From Chloroflexota bacterium (GTDB lineage Bacteria; Chloroflexota; Anaerolineae; UBA1429), in the NCBI GenBank assembly GCA_012841405.1, contig DUUT01000073.1:1-64000 (forward strand): DNA of 64,000 nt. Reading direction: 5' to 3'. Of this stretch, positions 28,503-35,763 are shown piece after piece. The translations under genes and the position numbers were made by a program. The notes under the pieces were generated by a model. It saw nothing but the letters and a program-made list of their open reading frames with translations, made no database searches and was not told the origin of the DNA. How positions within the stretch are numbered: the first letter of the stretch is position 1; each line of letters opens with the position of its first letter.

Positions 28503-29314
28503 CGCCACTCGTCGAGGTAGGGATCCGAGACGGTGAAGGGCACGCCGATCGGGTTCCACTCCAGCAGCCAGAGGGCGTCTTCCGGCGCAACGCGTATGCA
28601 GCCGTGGGAGGAGGGGCGTACCCCTAACGCGTCGCGATCCTGGTATACCTTTTCGCCGTGCTCGTCATAGGTGTACGGGAGTCCATGGAGATAGATCCCA
28701 CCGACCGAGTGGAACAGGTACCAGGCGTTATCCTGATGGGTACCAAAGGAGTAGAACGTCTCCACGTACACCCCCACCTCGCCACTGGCGGCCGGCGTGT
28801 ACATGCCCGCGGTGGGCTTGCCGGTGCTGCAGGGGATCGCACGCAGCAGCTCCCCGTGCTCAAAGAGGTAGACGTGCTGGCTGCGCTGATCGATATAGAT
28901 GTAGCGCGCCAGGTCCGGCCGCGTGTCAAAGGGGTACGGCGTCGCCGTAGGCGAAGGCGTCATCGTCGCCGTGGGAGAGGGGGTCGCCGTACGTGTCGGG
29001 CGCGGCGTGGCGCTCGGCGGAATTGCCGTGGGGGTGAGCGTCACCGCCAGCGTGGCCGTGGCGGCAGACTTGGCCACGACGGAGGGCGTCACCACCGTGC
29101 TGACGCGCGCCACCTCTGGTGAGGCCACCTCTGGTGAGGCCGCCTCGAGCTGTGGCCGCGGTACGGCACACAGGGCCGACACCGCCACCAGCGTCAGGCC
29201 GATGACGAGCGCCCACTCCCGACGGTTCATCGTCTCCATGGTCATCCATCCTCCCCCCGACGCTCGAGCCACCGGGTGCCGAGCATCTGGAGGTCTATCT
29301 CGTCGGTCCCGCAC
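28499..29314 (-). CDS. L,D-transpeptidase (YkuD fold)
   Basis: YIYIDQRSQHVYLFEHGELLRAIPCSTGK ... YLHGLPY ... SHGCIRVAPEDALWLLEW; N-terminal TM and Thr/Pro-rich linker. Exact start uncertain. Confidence 0.9.
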   Translation of the reverse strand: MRDRRDRPPDARHPVARASGGGWMTMETMNRREWALVIGLTLVAVSALCAVPRPQLEAASPEVASPEVARVSTVVTPSVVAKSAATATLAVTLTPTAIPPSATPRPTRTATPSPTATMTPSPTATPYPFDTRPDLARYIYIDQRSQHVYLFEHGELLRAIPCSTGKPTAGMYTPAASGEVGVYVETFYSFGTHQDNAWYLFHSVGGIYLHGLPYTYDEHGEKVYQDRDALGVRPSSHGCIRVAPEDALWLLEWNPIGVPFTVSDPYLDEWR

Positions 29315-29341
29315 GGGCTGAACGCCCGCCGATCAACGCGT

Positions 29342-29614
29342 CTACCGAGGCCCGCCCATCAATGAGCCGATGAGCACAACGGCCAAGACGACGGCCACGA
29401 GGGCCAGCCGTCTCGCCCAGGCGGCTTGCCGCGCACCCACCCGCACCTCGTGGCCATGCGCGCCGTGCCGGCGGCGGCCAGCCGCCAGCGCCGACCGGTT
29501 CTGCGGCGCTACGCCGCACACGCGCTGCAACCACCAGGCCCTGGCGCAGTACGCGTACCGCCCGATCTCGCTGGCGGTGAGCGTATCGCCCCCTGGTGAG
29601 CGCCGGGAAGACAC
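29342..29614 (-). CDS. small TM protein resembling the N-terminal part of Cas4 (single Cys + GxxxH)
   Basis: 90 aa; LTASEIGRYAYCARAWWLQRVCG, AAGRRRHGAHGHEV, C-terminal TM LALVAVVLAVVLIGSL; GTG start 2 nt after the translin stop. Confidence 0.6.
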   Translation of the reverse strand: MSSRRSPGGDTLTASEIGRYAYCARAWWLQRVCGVAPQNRSALAAGRRRHGAHGHEVRVGARQAAWARRLALVAVVLAVVLIGSLMGGPR

Positions 29615-29616
29615 CG

Positions 29617-30273
29617 TTAGCGCCCCTCGTCGAGGCGCTTTTCCAGGGCCTGGAGCCTCTCCTGTAGGCGCTCCTGACGGACGGCGATGGTCAGATCGCC
29701 CCGCGTGCGCTCCGTCACCCCGCGCACCATGTCCGTCGTACGCCGGAGCCCGCCGGTCATCGAATCGGCGAAATCCATCGTCACCAGGTGGGTATAGATG
29801 TCGTCCATGATCGACAGCATGCGCTCCGCTTCCTCCACGTCACCGCGGCGGATGCTGTCAAGAGCAAAGCGGCGCATCTCGCCCGCCGCCTCGCCCAGGC
29901 CATTCAGGTAGGCCGGGTACTCGATCCCCAGCACATCGGGGTCGGGATACGTCTCGCCGGTCACCACGGCAACGACAATAGCGGCCTCGGCGAGCTCCTT
30001 CATGGCGTCCTGCACGTACCCGGCATAGTAGATGTCCGAGTAGGTGCGCGCCTCGCCGACCATCTCGGCGGCCGCCGCCTGCGCCTCGGCCAGGAGCGCG
30101 CGGGCGTGATCGAACTCGTGGCGGTGTGCCGCACGGATACAGTTGGCACAGAAGCGTATCATGCTACGCGACCGCTGTAGCGCCCGATCGCGAATGTCGC
30201 TCTTGCGCGTCAGATCGGCGCGGATGCGCTCGATGATACCCTCCAGCTCCCCTCCGAAATCCGTCGCCCCCAT
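29617..30273 (-). CDS. translin family protein
   Basis: 218 aa; RDRALQRSRSMIRFCANCIRAAHRHEFDHARALLAEA, YYAGYVQDAMKELAEAAIVVAVVTG, YLNGLGEAAGEMRRFALDSIRRGDVEEAERMLSIMDDIY, GLRRTTDMVRGVTERTRGDLTIAVRQ: prokaryotic translin pattern. Confidence 0.8.
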   Translation of the reverse strand: MGATDFGGELEGIIERIRADLTRKSDIRDRALQRSRSMIRFCANCIRAAHRHEFDHARALLAEAQAAAAEMVGEARTYSDIYYAGYVQDAMKELAEAAIVVAVVTGETYPDPDVLGIEYPAYLNGLGEAAGEMRRFALDSIRRGDVEEAERMLSIMDDIYTHLVTMDFADSMTGGLRRTTDMVRGVTERTRGDLTIAVRQERLQERLQALEKRLDEGR

Positions 30274-30392
30274 CTCGCCTCCTGTCCTTTAGGACGATCC
30301 ATGCCCGGGAGCGGTTCCCCCGCTAGGGCGTTCCACCCCGGGGCGGAAGCCGCGCGACCGCCGCGCACAGCGTCTCCGCGGCGACCGTGCCC

Positions 30393-30530
30393 CTAGGCCG
30401 TGTTTTCAGGACGCACCCGACACAGAAACGATGTCGCCCCGAGCGTAAGCGAGGAGCCCTGACGCCCATCGACAAGGTTTCTCGCCACACTCAGCACGAC
30501 GCTGTGGCCCTTTCTCCAAACACTACCTAG
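30393..30530 (+). repeat. MITE-like element, copy 1 (138 bp)
   Basis: CTAGGCCGTGTTTTCAGGACGC ... GCTGTGGCCCTTTCTCCAAACACTACCTAG; ends inverted-repeat to each other; core shared with other copies. Confidence 0.8.
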
Positions 30531-31879
30531 TCCGCCGGCTGAAAGCTGATCCAGGTCAGCTTGCCCCACTCGCCTGCGACATCCAGCGGCGTCGACGGGA
30601 GATCGGCCAGACTGATCGTATAGGTCACCGGGTTCGCCAGACCATCGAAGGAGAACTGCCCCTGCCCGTCACTAATGGACGTGACCGACCAGTCCCACGC
30701 GCGGATCGTCACCGCCACGCCACCTACGCCGATCCCCTGCTCATCCAGCACATGGCCACGGATGAACATCTGCTGCGAACCGATCTCCTCCGAGCGCACC
30801 ACCCGGCCCACATACGTCCCCGCAGGCGTCGGTGTCCCCGCATCGAGGGCGCCTGGCGTGAGCGATACCGTCGGCGTCAGCGCTCGCGCCACGCAGTGGG
30901 CAGCGGCGTCATCATGCATACGCGACAGCGAGTCGCTCGCTACGAGATCGAGCGCTAGGGCATACTGCTCCTCGGCCCCGCACCAGTCCTGGGCAGCGGC
31001 CAACTGCTCGCCCAGCGCCTCCCGGGCTTCCGCCAGGCGCAGACGCACATCGCAGTACGCCGGGTCGAGGTCATGGACCCGGGCCAGGTTGTCGATGACC
31101 AGGGCCCAATCGGTATCCCAGTACGAGAGTCCGGTGATATAGTGTGTGGCAAGAGTTCTGGCTCGCGTCACGCGTTCCTCATCCGGCTGGATCAACAACG
31201 CGCGGTCGAACAGGCGCAGCGCCTCGGTGATGCGCTCCTGTGCCACGAGCTGCTGGCCACTCTGGTACAGCGCCTCGAACAGCAGACGGTCCACCTCTTC
31301 GCGGCGATAGGTGGGGTTCGCGGCCAACAGGCGGTCCGCCGTACCAAACACGGTTGGCCAGTCCTCGCGCTCGTACGCCTCTGTCATCTCGTTCAGATAG
31401 GCGGCGCACATCTCGTCCTGGAGCTGCGAGGTCGGCACAGGGAGCCCCTCCAAGCGCTCCTGCGCCGCCTCGAGGCCCTGTCTCGCCTCCTCGAGGCTGG
31501 GATCCAGCTGCAGCGCCATGCCAAACTCGGCGACGGCAAGCTCGTACTCCTGCTGGTTCAGGTGGGTGGTGCCCCGCGCCAGGTGCTCCGCCGCAGCCTC
31601 GCGGGCCGCGGCCTGCCGATCGCGCAACCCCATGTGCACCGCGCCGATACCGAGCCCCACCACCGCCAGGAAGGCCAGCCCGGCCAAGATCAGCACCGTC
31701 ATCGTACGCCTGCACCCCTCGGGGCGTCGCTCCGCGGTGCGGTGCTCCTCAATCGCAAAGGGCGGGCGTTCCACCGAGGCGGCCGGCCGCGCCACCGCCG
31801 CTGTCGTCACCTTTTGGCCGCAGTGTGGGCAAAAGAGCGCCCGGCCGCGGATTGCTTTGCCACACGTGGGGCAGTTCAT
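30527..31879 (-). CDS. zinc-ribbon / TPR-repeat membrane protein with C-terminal carboxypeptidase-regulatory-like domain
   Basis: 450 aa; MNCPTCGKAIRGRALFCPHCGQK, one TM, TPR-like helices, C-terminal GVGGVAVTIRAWDWSVTSISDGQGQFSFDGL. Confidence 0.75.
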   Translation of the reverse strand: MNCPTCGKAIRGRALFCPHCGQKVTTAAVARPAASVERPPFAIEEHRTAERRPEGCRRTMTVLILAGLAFLAVVGLGIGAVHMGLRDRQAAAREAAAEHLARGTTHLNQQEYELAVAEFGMALQLDPSLEEARQGLEAAQERLEGLPVPTSQLQDEMCAAYLNEMTEAYEREDWPTVFGTADRLLAANPTYRREEVDRLLFEALYQSGQQLVAQERITEALRLFDRALLIQPDEERVTRARTLATHYITGLSYWDTDWALVIDNLARVHDLDPAYCDVRLRLAEAREALGEQLAAAQDWCGAEEQYALALDLVASDSLSRMHDDAAAHCVARALTPTVSLTPGALDAGTPTPAGTYVGRVVRSEEIGSQQMFIRGHVLDEQGIGVGGVAVTIRAWDWSVTSISDGQGQFSFDGLANPVTYTISLADLPSTPLDVAGEWGKLTWISFQPAD

Positions 31880-31897
31880 CCCTACTCCCTCAGAGCG

Positions 31898-33973
31898 TCA
31901 GATTTCGTATGCCATGACGATCCGCCCTCGGGCATCCTCTACGCGCACGGTGACGGGCCGCGCCTCCGCGGCGTCGTCGAGGGATACGAGTTCCCTGTAC
32001 GGCACGTCCGGTCGCACAACGACCTCACGGGTGGCGACGGAGCGCTCGCCCTGGAGCACACGCACCGTCCATCGGCGCTCACCGATGGCGCCGATGGTGA
32101 CGCGCACCGCCGCCCCCTCGCGCGCCGCCGTCAGCGTGCCCTCGGCACCGGCGATCGAGGGGCCACCCGTACCCGCAATGGCGTACCACGTCTCGCCCCA
32201 CGTCACGCTCGCCCCGGGGCCCAGGGTCACATCGTCCCAGAAGGTGGGGCTCAGGCCACTCCACATCTCGACGTACTGCGAGCCATCGTCGGTGTAGGCG
32301 CGCGAATCCCCGAATCCCAACCCAAAGGCGAACAGCTTGTTTCCACGCACGATCTCCGGCGGAAAGACGCGCACCATCCCGAGCTCGGTCGCCTCATCAT
32401 AGACCGCCGTGTACGGGGCCAGCAGGTTGGGGGCAAAGAACCCCAAGTAATCGCGCCAGTTGGCATAGTGGCTCATATCGATGCCGGCATGCACCGGCCA
32501 GGCCATGGTACCGTGGGCATCGGGCAGTGAGCCATCGCCGCGGCTGTGCACAATCACCGTGTCCGTCGGGTAGTAAAAGCGGAGCGACGCCTGCACGCCA
32601 TGGGCACCCGGCGAAAGCATGGCGTTGGTCCAGTACTGCAGGGCCCGCGCTTCACCGTGGGGGTTGTGCAGCGTGGTCCGCACGGTAAACCCCGCCTCTC
32701 CCGGTCGAAGGGTAACCTCGACGCGCGCCTGAACGCCGCGCGAGCGCTCCTCGATCGCCATGGTCGCCGTGGCGCTACCGTCCGCTCCCTGCGATACGAC
32801 GGTATCCCACGGCTCGGCGGTCACATAGCCGTGCTCATTCACTGGCAGGCAGAACTCGATGCCACCCACCGCCAGCCACCAGCCCTGATCCTCCGGCCCC
32901 CAGTGCGTCGGCTTGATGGCGCGGTTGTTATAGAGCAGATCCTGCCCCGTGGGCAGGTAGCGTACCTGGTAGATGCGCCCGCCCAGCTCTGGCAGGAACG
33001 TCAGTTCGAGGTAGGCGTTGCGCAGGCGCAGTACGCGATACGTACGCGGGCGCGGAGCACCGACGCGGTCACGGTGCAGCAGTGGATAGGGGTGCCCGGC
33101 CGCCTCATCGGTGTAGAGCGCCTCCTCATAGGCGTAGGTGTCGATGGTCATCTCGCCCCAGGTGGCCACGACGGGCTGCAGCGCCGCTGTGGGCAGCGCC
33201 GTCGGGCGAGATGCTGCTACGGCGGTCGCCTCAGGGCTCGGCGTGCCCGCCGAGGCGACGGCGGTGGCGGTGGGCATCGCCGCCTCAGGGGATGCCACGG
33301 CAGTGGCGGCCTCTACCGCGACCACGGCCCGGGCCTCGCCGGCATTCCCGGCGGCGTCCCACGCCTCGACGATGACGTCGTGGCGCCCCGCCGCCAGGGT
33401 GCGCGTGTCCACGTTGAAGCGCAGCGTCCGCTCCTCCACCTCGTGCAGCACCGCACCGTCTACGCGGAGCACCATACGCACAACGCGGTCATTGTCGTCC
33501 GCTTGCGCCGACACCTTGAGCCCCTCATCGGCACGGACGCGCTCAGGCAACGCGGCGAGCGTGACGCGCGGCGCGGCCATGTCGCGCAGCGTCTCGGACA
33601 CGGTAACCTTGCGGCTGGCCTCTGCTGTCACCTCGACGGTGATCGGCTCGTACCCCTCCGCAGCGATACGCACCGTATAGGTGCCGGGCGACACGGTGAG
33701 GCGTTGGGGGCTCGTACCTTGGGAATCACCGTTCAGCGAGATGGAGGCGCCTTCGGGGCTGGTCAGGACCTCGATCACCCCCAGGATGGGCGTCGCCGGG
33801 GAGCCCGTCGCTATCGGCGTGTGAGAAGCCCTGCGCGAGGCGCACCCCAACAGCCCGCCCAAAAGCCAGAGCGCCGCCAGACAGCGGCTCACAGATAGCA
33901 GCGGCGGCATGGGGGGGTGCGCACGGTCGGCCTGGGTCGCTGTCGTGACCATGGCGGGCATTATAGTGGACAT
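31898..33973 (-). CDS. PEGA-domain lipoprotein with DUF5107-like beta-sandwich domain
   Basis: LLGGLLGCASRR lipobox; GVIEVLTSPEGASISLNGDSQGTSPQRLTVSPGTYTVRIAAEGY (PEGA); AYLELTFLPELGGRIYQVRYLPTGQDLLYNN. Start uncertain. Confidence 0.7.
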   Translation of the reverse strand: MSTIMPAMVTTATQADRAHPPMPPLLSVSRCLAALWLLGGLLGCASRRASHTPIATGSPATPILGVIEVLTSPEGASISLNGDSQGTSPQRLTVSPGTYTVRIAAEGYEPITVEVTAEASRKVTVSETLRDMAAPRVTLAALPERVRADEGLKVSAQADDNDRVVRMVLRVDGAVLHEVEERTLRFNVDTRTLAAGRHDVIVEAWDAAGNAGEARAVVAVEAATAVASPEAAMPTATAVASAGTPSPEATAVAASRPTALPTAALQPVVATWGEMTIDTYAYEEALYTDEAAGHPYPLLHRDRVGAPRPRTYRVLRLRNAYLELTFLPELGGRIYQVRYLPTGQDLLYNNRAIKPTHWGPEDQGWWLAVGGIEFCLPVNEHGYVTAEPWDTVVSQGADGSATATMAIEERSRGVQARVEVTLRPGEAGFTVRTTLHNPHGEARALQYWTNAMLSPGAHGVQASLRFYYPTDTVIVHSRGDGSLPDAHGTMAWPVHAGIDMSHYANWRDYLGFFAPNLLAPYTAVYDEATELGMVRVFPPEIVRGNKLFAFGLGFGDSRAYTDDGSQYVEMWSGLSPTFWDDVTLGPGASVTWGETWYAIAGTGGPSIAGAEGTLTAAREGAAVRVTIGAIGERRWTVRVLQGERSVATREVVVRPDVPYRELVSLDDAAEARPVTVRVEDARGRIVMAYEI

Positions 33974-34050
33974 GGTGGGGGCTGTCCAACCTCGCCAGCC
34001 TAGGCTACGCCGTCCTTCGGGCAGCCGCGTGGTGTGGCCCTTACGTCTCC

Positions 34051-34079
34051 TTGGCCCCCTCGCGCGCACATGCTATAAT
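34051..34079 (+). promoter_or_regulatory. extended -10 sigma70 promoter for TPR gene
   Basis: TTGGCC (34051-34056), 17-nt spacer, TGC-TATAAT (34074-34079). Confidence 0.65.
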
Positions 34080-34166
34080 GCGGCCTGTCAATGTCCACCA
34101 TCGGCGCTAGCGCCGCGGCTCGCCCTGGCCATCCCGCGGTTGACCCTGGCAACGGAACACGCAACC

Positions 34167-35285
34167 ATGTACCTCCGCCCGTGGAGACCACGCAAGAAGC
34201 GACGGCTCTGGATCTGGCTCCTCTGCCTGGCGATCGCGTTTTCCGTCTCGTGGAGCCTCTATAGCAAGCAGCAGGATTTCGTTGCGCGCGTCCGTGGACC
34301 GCTGCCTACACCCACACCCACCGAGATTAGCGCTCGCGAGTACCTGGACGTCGGAGACGCCGCCTTTTTGGACGGCCGGCTCAACGATGCCGCCCACGCC
34401 TACAGCCGAGCGACCGAGCTCGACCCCACGCTGGCGCCCGCATACTCCCGATGGGCCCGTGTCCTCGTGTACCGCCGCCGTACCGAGGAGGCCGTGCGCA
34501 TCGCCCGTCGCGCCGTCGAGATCGATTCCAACTCGCCAGAGAGCCACGCCATCCTGTGTATGGCCCTCGACTGGAACGGACAGATCGTCGAGGCCGTGGC
34601 CGCGGGGATCAAGGCGACCACCGTCGACCCCGAGTACGCCCTGGGCTATGCCTACCTCGCCGAGGCGTACGGCGACCAGGGACGCCCCTACGATGCCATG
34701 GACCTGGCTCAGCGGGCCATGGAGCTGGATGGCGAGGATCCCCTCGTGCGGCGCAACATGGGCTATGCCTACGAGCTGAGCGGAAGGTACCACGACGCCA
34801 TCGCCGAGTACCAAGCCCTCCTCGAGGAGTACCCCAACCTCGGGTTCGTCTACCTCGACATCGGGCGCAACTATCGCGTCCTGGAGAACCTCAACGGCGC
34901 CGCCGAGGCGTTCAAGCGCGCCACCGAGGTCGACCCGGGCGATGCGCTCGCGCATGTGCTCTATGGGTCCGTCGTCTATGCGCAGGGGGATTATGTCGAG
35001 GCGACCCAGGCGTTCCAGACCGCGGTGGAGATCGATCCCGAGTACGGCGTCGCCCACGCCAGGCTCGGGTTGGCCTACTATATGCGGCGTAACTGGGAGG
35101 ATGCCATCGTGCACCTCGAGCGAGGGATCAACCTCGGCGACCGTGCCGAGGAGAACCTCGTCATTCTCGGGCTGTGCCTGTCGTACCTCGACGAGTGCGA
35201 CCGCGCCATTCACTGGTTCGAAGAGGCGCTCGAGATCAACCCCTCCTCCCCCCTCGCCCACCAGGGCTTGGCCAGTTGCCGGTAG
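34167..35285 (+). CDS. TPR-repeat membrane protein
   Basis: N-terminal TM (RRLWIWLLCLAIAFSVSWSLYS) then TPR units, e.g. EYLDVGDAAFLDGRLNDAAHAYSRATELDPTLAPAYSRWARVLVYRRRTEEAVRIARRAVEIDSN. Confidence 0.88.
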   Translation: MYLRPWRPRKKRRLWIWLLCLAIAFSVSWSLYSKQQDFVARVRGPLPTPTPTEISAREYLDVGDAAFLDGRLNDAAHAYSRATELDPTLAPAYSRWARVLVYRRRTEEAVRIARRAVEIDSNSPESHAILCMALDWNGQIVEAVAAGIKATTVDPEYALGYAYLAEAYGDQGRPYDAMDLAQRAMELDGEDPLVRRNMGYAYELSGRYHDAIAEYQALLEEYPNLGFVYLDIGRNYRVLENLNGAAEAFKRATEVDPGDALAHVLYGSVVYAQGDYVEATQAFQTAVEIDPEYGVAHARLGLAYYMRRNWEDAIVHLERGINLGDRAEENLVILGLCLSYLDECDRAIHWFEEALEINPSSPLAHQGLASCR

Positions 35286-35366
35286 CCCCCGTGCGCGTAG
35301 CACGCCGGGGCCTGCCCGTGCGCATTCCATGAGACGTCCTTAACGACAAGGTATACGGTACATACG

Positions 35367-35594
35367 ATGAAGCGTTCTTCCTCTCGACCCGATCGGCGAC
35401 AGATGGCCCTCTGGATCCTCAGCGTGATCATCGTGACGAGCATGCTCTGCAGCTACCTCATCACCATCCGCCCACCCCGTCAGCCGATCGAACCGACGCC
35501 ACCGCCCATGACCATCGTTCCACGCGATACCGATACACCCGTCCCCGCTGCACCGGCGCCCTCGGAGACGTCCACGCAGACACCGGCGCCCTGA
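35367..35594 (+). CDS. small single-TM protein with Pro/Thr-rich tail
   Basis: 75 aa; RRQMALWILSVIIVTSMLCSYLITI then PTPPPMTIVPRDTDTPVPAAPAPSETSTQTPAP; composition fits other linkers in the window. Confidence 0.5.
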   Translation: MKRSSSRPDRRQMALWILSVIIVTSMLCSYLITIRPPRQPIEPTPPPMTIVPRDTDTPVPAAPAPSETSTQTPAP

Positions 35595-35763
35595 TCGCCC
35601 TCACGCCGCACCGCCACGTCGGGTGACGGGAGCCGCCATCGCTCCGCTCCCGGCAAAAAGCGGCCCAAGGCCTGGCGATACAGGCAACCACACTCTGTAC
35701 CGCGAGGCCCTGGGCCGCGCCCGCATGGCGGGCATCTCATCCCAGCGGGGCGCACCCTATCGG

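Noticed and set aside
27936-29614. Interpreting the Cas4-like genes as part of a CRISPR-Cas system
   Set aside because: No cas1/cas2/effector genes and no direct-repeat/spacer array seen anywhere in the window.
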